This document shows, piece by piece, positions 33,316-43,658 of a DNA stretch of 64,000 bases. Origin of the DNA: Aralia elata (lineage: Eukaryota > Streptophyta > Magnoliopsida > Apiales > Araliaceae); contig CM068380.1 of NCBI GenBank assembly GCA_034770075.1, forward strand, positions 41,119,533-41,183,532. Direction: 5' to 3'. A program made the translations under genes and the position numbers. Numbering within the stretch: position 1 is the first letter of the stretch; each line of letters begins with the position of its first letter. The notes below the pieces were generated by a model, which did not search any database, was not told the origin of the DNA, and saw only the letters and a list, made by a program, of their open reading frames with translations.

Positions 33316-35135
33316 TGTTAAGTTTGTATAACGCGAACATGCAATCAAATTACATAAATATAGCGGAAGCGCAATAAAATCAGATTTTAAAATTTTATAC
33401 AAACCATCACCATGATCTTTCTTTATGCACAATTATTAATTAAACGAAATAGATAGAGATTAAGAAATTATACCCTCGTAGAACGGTGCTTCCTCGGGTA
33501 CAAGTCCAACTCCAATTCCTTCGTGTTCTCCTTGAATTCCACCGATTAAATTCCTTCCTTTGATCAATGTTAGCCACCCAAGTGTTTGGCCTCTAGAGGT
33601 GATCCACTAAGGAATAATATCTATTCAAGAAGATGAGTATTGGCAAAACCCTAGTTTCTATCTCTATAGAAATTATATGTACTCTCCACAATTCTTATAC
33701 AAGAGTGTGTAACCCTAATTATGATAAGACTTCTCTTATTTATAGATGTAGGAAAACCCTTCTCTAAACTATTTAGGATTAGGGTTTCTATTCTAATTAA
33801 ACTCCTTTAATTAATTCTGCTCCTAATCCAATTAGGAATTCATGAGAGAGTACTTCTATTAATTAATTCTCAATCCCTATTAGGAATTAAATAATAGTAA
33901 TAGTAATAATAATAATAATAAGACTCCTCTTATTAATTTATATTTAATATTTTTAAAATATTAAATAATAAATATTAAGCTATTTAATTTATTCTATCTC
34001 CATAGACTAAATTAAATACACATAACTTATTATTACAATTATGTCATTTACTTCTTAAATAAATATTTTCCTTTTGCGGTGTGACCCTTTGGGTTCTCCA
34101 TATTAAACCGGTTGCGAATAAATCAATTAGAATAATTTTAATCTTATTTAAATAAATAAATTAAACTATTTAATTTATTTAAATAAATAACATTTATTCT
34201 ACAATAAGGGTAAGCCCCCTTAGCGATCAACGACTTTTCAGATAATATAGATTTCAACATTAATCATAAAAGAACCTTTCAGTGAATAGTTACCGTACAA
34301 TTCAATCCTTCTACCATACAATATCTCAATTAAATATATGACATGGATTTACTGTCAAGTCTTATTTTATTTCATTATATGTATTTCGATTCCCAAATGC
34401 ACAACTCTAAATAATGTAAATTAAAAACTCCTTTCTAATTTCATTCTGCTTTGGCCAAAGACTTCTGAGTCATCATTTATCGAATCACATAGGACATTCT
34501 CTGCTTTTACTAGAAGTGGTAGATTTTTTGTTGACCATTCACCTATCTCCATGTGCAACTTATTATACCCAATCATACCCTTTGATATACCCTAAGGGTC
34601 TTAAGGGACATGTCAAAGTATAACTCATCACACACAAGATACTATGATGATCTCAAGTCCAAGGATCACTTGTACTACTATCACTAGAGGAATTCCTATT
34701 GACAGGCGAGTAAAACTCCATTAGGTATTCCTTAGCGAGCCACATTCAATGAACTTATTCTCCAATAAGCACCTACATACTTGTTTTAGTGTCTCCACAC
34801 AAATGATTATGAGATCAATCATCATCTTCCTAAGAGTAAGCAACGTATGTACTAATCTATCCGGATTCACTAATCCCCTTTTTAGTAATCCAACGATTAG
34901 GAACGATTTTAGTTTGTGAGCTATCTTGATTTAGATCTCATTAGCATGATCACCATCATGATTCTAAAAGCATTGCTCAAAACTATGGGTTTATCACATT
35001 TAATATAACAGCACTACGTAGATAATGTAATATGTCTTTTAAGAAAATCAATTCTTTTATTAATAAATGAATAAGATTACAAAGTATATGCTACATCATA
35101 TCAAATATGATTGGCTTGTGTGCATAGTACTTTCA
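33316..35135 (-). repeat. Copia LTR (5' LTR of the coding copy, 1820 bp)
   Basis: It has the same ends as 25639-27450. The TATA box TATAAATAAG is at 33735-33744 (minus). The host LTR sequence resumes at 35136 (GTATAGCCTCATTATG, as at 15633). Confidence 0.9.
33735..33744 (-). promoter_or_regulatory. Copia LTR TATA box (5' LTR)
   Basis: TATAAATAAG in minus sense; this would be the promoter driving the copia transcript. Confidence 0.65.
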
Positions 35136-36563
35136 GTATAGCCTCATTATGTGGTATTGTGACCATGGTAATGGCTTCCTTGTGAAGTAAACTTGATTGA
35201 CTTAACGTATGGGAATTTCTGACTTAGAACCAAATAACTTTCAAATGGATTAGAATGAGCATGTTAGGTTTCAAACTCAAGTTAATAACCTTGAGCATGT
35301 GTGTTTGATATATGTCAGTAACATGTATGCTAAGAATAAACTGGATTCCAACTGAATGAAATTTCATTCTTGGGCTATCCAGGGGTCGCGCCACTCCTAA
35401 GGCAAGAACTAGCGCGGTCGCGCAGGTCGCCAGTTTTACCCTGTTGTTTTAAATTGTAAACAGAGCCTTGCAGTATGTATGTATGTATGTATGTCTTAAG
35501 CTGTATTACATGATTTAACTGGTATGCTAGGTGTTCAAGCTTGCGTTGATGCTTAGAATCGAGGTATTCTAGACTTGTTAACTCATTTAGCTAAGATGAG
35601 AATTTATGAATATGGACTTAGTAATAATGCTTCTGCCTACGTGACTATATGTTAGGACTACGTGGTGCGTAACCTCTTGTAAGAGTAAACGCATGCTAGT
35701 TATATTGTACTAGCTAAGGAACCGACTTATTAATGTTAGGTCATTTCAACGCAATTTAAATTAAAGCTATATTACTTGTAGCTGAGCAAACAGGCAAGTT
35801 TCCTAACTTCATTTAATGTTCATATTGCATGCTAGTTCCTGCAGTAAACGGTAAATTTCTTGTTATGAAATATATGATAATATATGTTGAGTATATGTTA
35901 GCTAGTGAGATTTGTTGTTCTATCTAGATAAGTTAGGCATGTGAATGTTATAAAAGTTGTTATCATTCAGTTAATATGATACATATATGTATGAATTGCA
36001 TAAGAGCATGTTGCATTTCAAATGTATAGTATGAAATATCTGAGGCATGTATAAATTATTGAACTTGTATGCCATGTGAATCATGAAATGTGGAATGGTT
36101 AAACTTGTTGGGCAACGTAGTTGCTCACTCTTGCTTTAAACAAATATTTTCAGCTAAATTAGCGCGGACCAAAGAGTTCGGGATGGATCATGGAGAAAGA
36201 AGAATTTTGATTTACTATTATTTTGCTTAGTTCTAATCCTTATTAGATAAATATGATTATCATATAAGTAGTCAAGAATCTTTGTAAAGTGCGACTATCA
36301 AATTTGGTTGAGAGTTCATGAAGATTTAAACACTGTAAATCAATTCTAAGATTGTAAGATGATTATGTAAACCTTTTAAGTTATTTAAGGTATGTAGCGA
36401 ATTAAAGCTTTAGACCTTGGGTTACCTATAGAATACTCTAAAACAAACGATGTATGTTTATATATATATTTTTCCGCGATTAGGTTATAGAATGTGTATG
36501 AAGATGATGTATCGTGACGCACCAGATCCGTGGTTCGGGTGACCGGGATTTGGAGGCGTTACA

Positions 36564-36906
36564 TAAGTGGTTGTAACAGTAGGTGTTGTGTAATGAAAAG
36601 TATGTTGTACTATTGGAACGAATATGAATATGAATGAAATGGTATGGTTATATGTTTGATTAAGATAATATGTTGTTTAAATTGATAAACTTATAATTCA
36701 GCAAGCTGAATTGGGTAATTCAACAAGCTGAATTCATGAATCCAGCAAGCTAAAATAGACAATCTAGCAAGGTGGATTGGGTAATCCGGCAAGCTGAATT
36801 GGTCTAAGTTTCGAATTTTATTTTCAGAATGTTATGATACGGTACGGTAGAAAGGAATATGAAGAATAAGACAATAATTTAAGGTTTGGTATAACCAGAT
36901 AATAAA
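36564..36906 (+). other. Old gypsy leader sequence with palindrome array
   Basis: It is homologous to 1960-2235 of the Tekay element (shared GTTTGATTAAG, GAATGTTATG, TTAAGGTTT...AGATAAT). The first five bases are the TAAGT duplication. At 36695-36800 there are five copies of AATTCAGC-AA-GCTGAATT-like inverted repeats. It is cut at 36906 by the next element, right where gag would begin. Confidence 0.7.
36695..36800 (+). repeat. Palindrome array AATTCAGC-AA-GCTGAATT
   Basis: Five copies about 20-25 bp apart. The half-site is close to the AATCCAGC half-site of the LTR arrays at 8784 and 52727, but the 2-base centre is AA instead of TT. Confidence 0.7.
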
Positions 36907-37469
36907 TGTAACCCCCCGAAACTCGGGTCTTACCTTGAACCCGGGTCCGAATGCGTCACGGTACTACCCATACAACACAGGCTTACTAAAAATATGTAAT
37001 TACAATAATATAACAACATATCCTCATCTAATCCCAGGCACGAAGACCTTAAATAAAACACTTATGACCAAGGTTGAATAAATACCATGATCCTTTACAA
37101 TATCTCATGTGTGAACGCAAGGTTCAGATTCTGACTTTATCCAATCCCTGAATATTCGCAAGGTTATTCAATAACCAATACATTCGTTATAAAAATGTCC
37201 TTTATACAACATCGACATCCTTGTAATTTACTATAACAAGTAACTAACATAATCACATCATAAATACTATAATGGATAACCTTCATTTCTAACTCAGGGT
37301 TTACATAGTCAAATTCACGTACATCATATACCGTCATCGTAGCTAAATAATTACAGTAAAGGGACATTTAGCAACCTTCTTGTTTCCATGCGCCTCTAAT
37401 CCTCATCATCACGATATCAAGATAATTACATTTCATCGTAAATCTGCAAAAGTTTTATTTTTGCAAGAA

Positions 37470-37485
37470 TGAGCACGACGGCTCA
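37470..37485 (-). other. R/U5 hairpin TGAGC / GCTCA
   Basis: A five-base stem with a six-base loop, followed in minus sense by CATTCTTGC and TTTTGCAG. The 5' LTR copy is at 44222-44237. Confidence 0.6.
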
Positions 37486-38721
37486 GCAAGAACTGACAGT
37501 TTTCACATTTCATGCTTCACGTAACACATACATTTGCATTTTATCCATGCATCATGATTCTCATACTATGCATCTTACTCATGCATTATAAATCTTATGC
37601 AATTCATCCATATATATGCATCATGTATCTCATAGCATACTTCATGCATCTCACATTGTATATTTGCAATAATTCAAGTTCCACATAGAACAATATAGTC
37701 ACATAATTGCACGTTATGCACACTTTAATCATGCTCTCATATAATCCACATAATAGTGAAAGATTTAGTAATCAAGTCATGTACATCAATACATTTAAAC
37801 AAGTTAACAAGTTACTGAAAGAACTTGCCTTTAAGCGTTCCTTGCCAAATTATGATGGCTCGTCCTTCAAATATCCTACACAATTTATTTAACAATAAAA
37901 TACCAATTAGCCACTAAAAAGGCTTCATATAATGGTTTACAATATAACAACTCTTATCTCATATTGTTCGCGCGCATTATAAATTAATAACGCGATTAAC
38001 TCTAAAACGTTACTCGGCGTCGCGTCGTTTGAAAACGTTACGACCCTTATCACCATCAATACTTATTGGTTACATTAACCCCATCCCGTATCTTATAATG
38101 TTCTTTTCATTTGAATCGAGTCATTATTCAAGTTCATTAACACTTTACACGGCGTTTCGACGTTTACACGTCACACACCTAATTCGCCTCCTTTGTATGT
38201 GCTTAGCATGCTCATGCATTGGTTTATAACACACTATCATGTTTCATTATTATTGGAAACAAAATATTAAACAAGATTATACACACTAGTTACGACGTTA
38301 CGACGCTTGCACGCCTATACGCTAAACTTGATTATTCGAACGCCTAGGCGACATGCATTTGCGTACGCCTAACATGCCCATTCAATTTATCTAATACTCA
38401 TTGGTTAATGTTAAGTATCATTATAAATCATAACATTCATGTTATAAAACTTAGAACATCATTTAACATTGTCGGGAGCATTACGCGTGCTTAAGCGCAT
38501 GCTCGACACTCTCTGATTGCCTCCAAAAACACATCAGTCACACAAATGGTCAATTTGGGAATTGATCCCGACCTCAAATTGAAAAACTCAAAGAACGAAA
38601 GTTGTAGGTCTACTCGTTCTCTTTCCGAATCATCTTGAATCATCTCAATCCGAGTTCGTATGAGAAAGTTATGCCCATTTTACTAAAGGACGTCGGAGCA
38701 GTTTTGCACAGTTTCCTTACC

Positions 38722-38830
38722 AGCGCCGTTGGCGCTCACAATGGCCTATGGCCAGCGCCTACAGCGCTACTATGCAGTAGCTGGCCCCGTGGCCAGCGCC
38801 TACAGCGCCCAGCCAAGCGCCGTTGGCGCT
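38722..38830 (-). repeat. GC-rich palindrome cluster AGCGCC-GTT-GGCGCT
   Basis: Two perfect 6+3+6 palindromes (38722-38736, 38816-38830), with TGGCC-TAT-GGCCA, TGGCC-CCGT-GGCCA and CAGCGCCTACAGCGC units between. It is about 2.1-2.2 kb from the LTR start in minus sense. It is absent from the 5' LTR because of the deletion. Confidence 0.75.
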
Positions 38831-40947
38831 AGGCCTGAGTCCCCAACGCGTTTTGCTTCCCGGAATGCTCTGTTTTGGTGTTCTAGACCTATCTTGCTTC
38901 CAATCACCATAACTCCCTCAATACACGTTCAAATTGGTCCGTTCCGGACTCTATGGACTCCTAAGACATAGGGCTACAACATATCAAAAATTTAGAGTAA
39001 TCCATTAACATTAACATGGCCAAATCTTAGGCCAAAGTATCAACTCATGCTATATTCTCGTGTTCTTGGTGTTCTTCGTGTTCTTCACAAAAATCTTCAC
39101 CAAATCTTTGTTTTAGCTTCTTTTTACTTCGTTCCAACTGGGTTAACTTCATAACCCATGGAAGTACAACATCATACCAACCAACGAATTAAACAAACAC
39201 AAAATCATAGCTACAAAGTCCTCTAAATCATCCAAATGTCCAAGTTCATGTCCAAGGTTCATTGTTCTTCATCCTCCTTAAGCAAGGGTACGAATTTATT
39301 GTGTTTTTGTTCCACTTTGATGTTATTAATGGTTTATATAACCTCTTAACAACATTTACAACCATCTAACACAAACAAAACCAACAAGAATCGAAAGAAA
39401 ACCAACCCATGAGCATAAGAGCTCTAAAACCATAAAAAGCTTGAAAACCTTAACCAAATCAAATGAAAAGGGTTTCAAATTAATGATTTACCTCTGTAAA
39501 TCCCTCATAGATGCTACTAAGCCTTGCTTGGAGCTTGGCTTGAGGATTTTCTTCCTTCTTGGCTCACCCGAGTACTCTTCTTCTTCTCCTTCCTTTCTTC
39601 TATTTCTTTTTCCGGCGACTCTTCTTCTTCTCCGGCGACTTTTCCGGCGAACTTCTCCTTCTCTTTTCCTCCTCTTTGCAGCTCTCTCCCTCTCTCTCTC
39701 TCTCTATCAGCTGATGGTAGTTTGAATGGGATGCTAGAGAGAATTGAAAAATGATTTGGGAGGAGTAGATGAGTGAATTAGGGAGAAGTGAAAGAAAAAT
39801 AGAAATGGGTTGTGTGCTCCATGAAGTTTGCTGGCTAGGCTCCCCTCTCCTTGCATTTGATTGGTCCAAAATGAGGGATTGGTTCCCTCTTGAAGTGACA
39901 AGCCAAAATAAATACCCAAATACACCAAAAATATACCCGAAAACTCCCACTTTTGTACCAAAACTGGTAAATAACCCTACCCAAAATTAAAATGGACATA
40001 ACCATAAATATTGGGATACGTAAAAATAATTATTAAGGGATTTGTCCAATTATTCGGAACACCCATATAATACATTTCGGATACGGATAAAATCACGTAT
40101 CAGCTCAAATAAAATTTCTGACACTTGGAAAAATTATTCGTACGCATACACGTATTTATGAAATTATTCAACATCGAAAAAGACACAAAAATTTTATGGC
40201 GTGAATAGTGCCTCGGGAAACGTGCCCCGTGAATAGTAATTTTGCGATCTTTCGCAAAATCAATTATTCACTCCTACGATTCAATAACGCATAAAACTTC
40301 ATACATTGACATCATCCAGGTTATAAAATAGCCTTTAAACACGTCACCGAAAAATAATATTTAATCCGTTAATACTATTAATAAACCCAAATTACAAGGG
40401 TATTCACGATTCGCGATCGCTACTCTTTCCGATTAACTCCCCATAATCATATACATCAACGTACATATATCTCACCCATATTTTGGGTTAGCGTCTTTAC
40501 AATAAATAACTCGTCCAATAATATTATCCTTTAACTATTTATTTAATCCAATAAATAGTACTCTAGCGATATTTCTCGAATCCGCCAAATTAGCTAATAC
40601 GAAAACTTTGATACTTACTAATCATCGTCTACACATAGTCTAGGTTACAATATAACCTTTAAACACTTACCACATAATATTATCAATAAAAGTCTATTTT
40701 ATTCAATAATATTAATAAGCTCGAATTATTAAGCTACCCATAACTCGCGATCGTTGCAATAATTAACTATTAACTCATTCATTCCGAATCCATGTATATA
40801 TTTCACATTTATATATATACATATTAAGCTCATCAATTTAATCACATAAATATATATAACACATATATATTCAAACGCGACTCATAATAAGAATTATTCT
40901 ATATTAAATTCTTATTATAATTATTCTCGAAAATCCGGGTTGTCACA

Positions 40948-40960
40948 TCCTTCCCTCCTT
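40948..40960 (-). other. Polypurine tract (used, PPT2)
   Basis: AAGGAGGGAAGGA in minus sense sits immediately before TGTGACAACCC, and the ATAAA duplication proves that this LTR start was used. Confidence 0.88.
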
Positions 40961-41213
40961 ATAAGGATTCCGTCCTCGGAATCACAAATATCAAACCTCT
41001 TACTCGGTTTTCGTCTAATTTCTTCCGAAATTTTATCGTTGAATAAATTTTAACGTATTACTATAACATAGGTTTCATATAACCTATTTAATCTCTGAGT
41101 ATTATCCTATGTTTTACCCATCAATTTCCTTTTCTAAGGATCATTGTATGCCACAATCATCATAATAATTTAATATCATGATTTGCTAACTCATAAACAT
41201 TCGGGATATTACA

Positions 41214-41228
41214 TTCACCCCTTCTTCT
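41214..41228 (-). other. Second polypurine tract and LTR-start look-alike (PPT1)
   Basis: The minus sense AGAAGAAGGGGTGAA is followed by TGTAATATCCCG at 41213 and preceded by TTCGAGGACGAAATTC. It lies 266 bases before the used tract. The solo LTR at 19816-21965 starts at the equivalent position. Confidence 0.65.
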
Positions 41229-42831
41229 AAGAATTTCGTCCTCGAAATTTCAATGCATTCATCTTTGCTTATTCTACCCATCAAAACTAGGTTTTCAATC
41301 TAACCTTTACACTGTCCTCTTTCAAGGATTCACTTAAAATTGTCGCATTCTACGACTACTTCTCCTTGGGATAATCACTCTTCCCAAAATCAGTTTCCCG
41401 AATAATAGGAACCTTCAACAATTGTTTAATAATTGTGAAGTAACTTGAACAAATAGGAAATAAAATATTCCTTAAAAACTTTTCATATTATGCTGAGGGG
41501 TCATAAAGACCATGATCATAGAGGTTTACGGGTATTACTACCCCTACCAATTTCAATTATGAAAAAGATAATCTACCTCATAAAGACCATGAACGTAGTC
41601 AAGGAATTAGTCCGTCAGTAGTACTCGAGGGGATCAGCCTCTCATACCCCATGTATATGCATAACATTTAACTCTGACTGCATCGGATACCTGACACTTA
41701 TAGCATCCACATTAAGGGTTGCTTTCCGCCAGTTGTACTTGAGGGAATCGACCTCTCGTACACCATGTGTATGCATAACATTAAATCTTGACCGTGCCAG
41801 ACAACCGACACTTATATTCCCCTATTCCGGGTATTTCCCCCAGCTCAAGAATCCGCACCAAAACAATTTGGTTTGGCATAAATTCTCAAATAATGCTTGA
41901 ATTTCATAAACACATTGCAACATTCGTCTAGCCGAATCAAATAGCTTAGACTTACATCAATAATTCGGACATCAATCGAATCATTATAGCCAACTTAATT
42001 GGCATGCATTTTTTTTTTATACCTTAGAGAAAACAAAAATCATTTTATGACGTCATAATACTGCACTGTTGCAACAGTGTGTTAGGATTCCGTCATTTGT
42101 GACTTTGTCATACTACATCATACCATAGTGGGCTGACGATCCTATGATCACATCCAACACTAGGTTAATCTGCATTGATGACTCCATCATCTGTCATTCT
42201 ACATCAGGTCTCATGATGCATTGATGACAAATTTAAAAATACATTTTGATATTTTCAAATCAACTCTGTCTAGTCGAAACAATTTGCATAGACATATGAA
42301 TAATAGTACATTTAAAATCCCTGGTCCAGAAATCTGGCCCCATACATTTTTCGAAGAGCAAAAGTGTAAATTTCAGCACGAAGTCAATAAATTTCGAAGT
42401 CTAGCATAGCTAGAAGATTTGGAATATCCATGTCTCCTCATCAACTTCAATTTCTCCCATTTCTCCACTATTTAATAATTCTATCTATTTCTAACTCCTT
42501 CAATGCTCATCATTTTGAGAATTCACAGTTCTAAATCCACAACCTTTCGATACCCCAATATAGTTCATCAAACTTACCACACAATATGAGTTCAGGAACT
42601 TACCACAATCATATGGGTTTAGAAACTTATCCTAGTCAGACCAAAATCGTCCATTCGCTGAGGGGTTCCATCAGACCATATGATTATGAGTCACGAACTT
42701 ACCATACGTGTGAGTTTAAAGAACTCGCACCTAATCTTAATATTCTCTAACTATCAAATATAAATATGAGAAAAGAATCACCTTCTCGTCATACGTATAG
42801 CGATAGCGCGATACTAGGTTCCAACGATTAT

Positions 42832-43070
42832 CAATATAGGAAGCTAAGTGATTGTCGAACCTATCACAATCCCCTGCCCATACAAGGAATCGATCAACTC
42901 GGCCACTAATCAATATAGGAGGCTAAGGGGTTGTTACACCAAGCACAAATTCCCCGCCCATACAAGGAATTGTTCAACTCAACCACTATACCGATATAGG
43001 AAGCTAAGTGGTTCTCAAACCAAGCACGAATCCCCCGCCCATACAAGGAATTGTACAACTCAGCCACTAA
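42832..43070. repeat. Three 80-bp tandem repeats
   Basis: AGCTAAG recurs at exact 80-base steps (42841, 42921, 43001), with the GCCCATACAAGGAAT segment in each unit. The related element has one unit at 17614-17694. Confidence 0.85.
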
Positions 43071-43645
43071 CATGAGTCCTCAATTGAAATCACCCCCAAT
43101 CCTAGCTTACTCCTTGCTTAACAAGAATTTAATTCGTGTTTCATCACCCATAACTCTTTCCGAGTTTTACTCATACTATCTCATAGTACCATCTGTCTAT
43201 AGCATTCAGCTAAAATTTTCAATCATTCAATTGATCATCTGTCATTCTATGACTTAATCCAATCACATCGTGATCTTACTCTACAATCGTTTTACATTAC
43301 GATCTTCCTTATCCTACGATCGTTTCATCCCACGACCTTCTCTACTCTTCTCTTTAATCATAATATATGATTTTATTGCATCTTTGTCTTATAGACCTCG
43401 TATATCTATCAACACTTATCATCTTTATCACTGGAGTCAGGTAACTCCTAATTCTCATCTTTTATAATGCATCGAGATTCTTCTTTGAATCGTCTTATAT
43501 ATATCTCAACTCTTACTATGAATTTTCTAAATTCATTTACTATCAATTAAACTCTATCTGAGTTTTATCTATCTTCATCATTATCATCTTCCTTCACTAC
43601 AGTTATAGCCTAAGGTACTCTTACCTAAGGTTTATAACCTATCAG

Positions 43646-43656
43646 CTCTGATACCA
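43646..43656 (-). other. Primer binding site (initiator tRNA-Met)
   Basis: TGGTATCAGAG in minus sense, two bases from the 5' LTR end at 43659. Confidence 0.92.
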
Positions 43657-43658
43657 AC

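Larger units (their letters stand above)
24940..35135 (-). mobile_element. Ty1/copia element (Tork/Angela-like) in tandem arrangement
   Basis: In minus sense the order is: LTR (33316-35135), interior with gag-pol (27451-33315), LTR (25639-27450), then the start of a second interior (24940-25638) that matches 32617-33315 including primer site, tRNA-like block and repeat array. It is therefore LTR-interior-LTR-partial interior, as from unequal recombination followed by loss of the far end. It is inserted in the 3' LTR of the 13133-36563 element. No target duplication can be read because the left end is truncated. Confidence 0.88.
13133..36563 (+). mobile_element. Non-autonomous gypsy LTR element with nested insertions (TSD TAAGT)
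   Basis: The 5' LTR is 13133-17061, the primer site 17065-17075, the internal region 17062-19324 (no gag-pol), the polypurine tract just before 19325, and the 3' LTR 19325-36563, which is split by a solo LTR and a copia array. TAAGT occurs at 13128-13132 and again at 36564-36568, which fixes both ends. After removing the insertions the element is LARD-like: gypsy cis signals with a 2.26-kb non-coding interior. Its proteins would have had to come from autonomous relatives. Confidence 0.88.
19325..36563 (+). repeat. 3' LTR of the non-autonomous element, split by two insertions
   Basis: The LTR pieces are 19325-19815, 21966-24939 and 35136-36563; it ends GGAGGCGTTACA. The segment 22390-23545 is absent from the 5' LTR. 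At 23434 an internal TGTAATGACCGTG resembles the LTR start of the solo LTR at 47000. About 214 bases (15416-15629 in the 5' LTR) are lost where the copia array sits. The weak frames at 23074-23382 and 23853-24044 lie in this LTR and are not genes. Confidence 0.85.
36907..40947 (-). repeat. 3' LTR of the young element (4041 bp, full length)
   Basis: The minus sense runs TGTGACAACCCGG ... GGGGGGTTACA. It carries the GC palindromes (38722-38830), the R/U5 hairpin (37470-37485), and a CT-rich stretch at 39540-39715 that gives spurious overlapping frames. Confidence 0.92.
40961..43645 (-). other. Non-coding interior of the young element
   Basis: There is no gag-pol motif. It includes a second polypurine-tract/LTR-start look-alike (41213-41228), three 80-bp tandem units (42832-43070) and blocks shared with 17062-19324. 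Confidence 0.75.

Noticed and set aside
23434..36563. A separate solo LTR starting at TGTAATGACC
   Set aside because: The flanking five bases (ATTTC and TAAGT) do not match, whereas TAAGT matches the left end at 13128-13132, so this is part of the larger 3' LTR.
39441..39961. Several overlapping frames of 75-116 codons
   Set aside because: They are produced by a CT/GA-rich stretch of the LTR (low-complexity Leu/Ser/Phe or Lys/Glu), with frames open on both strands.
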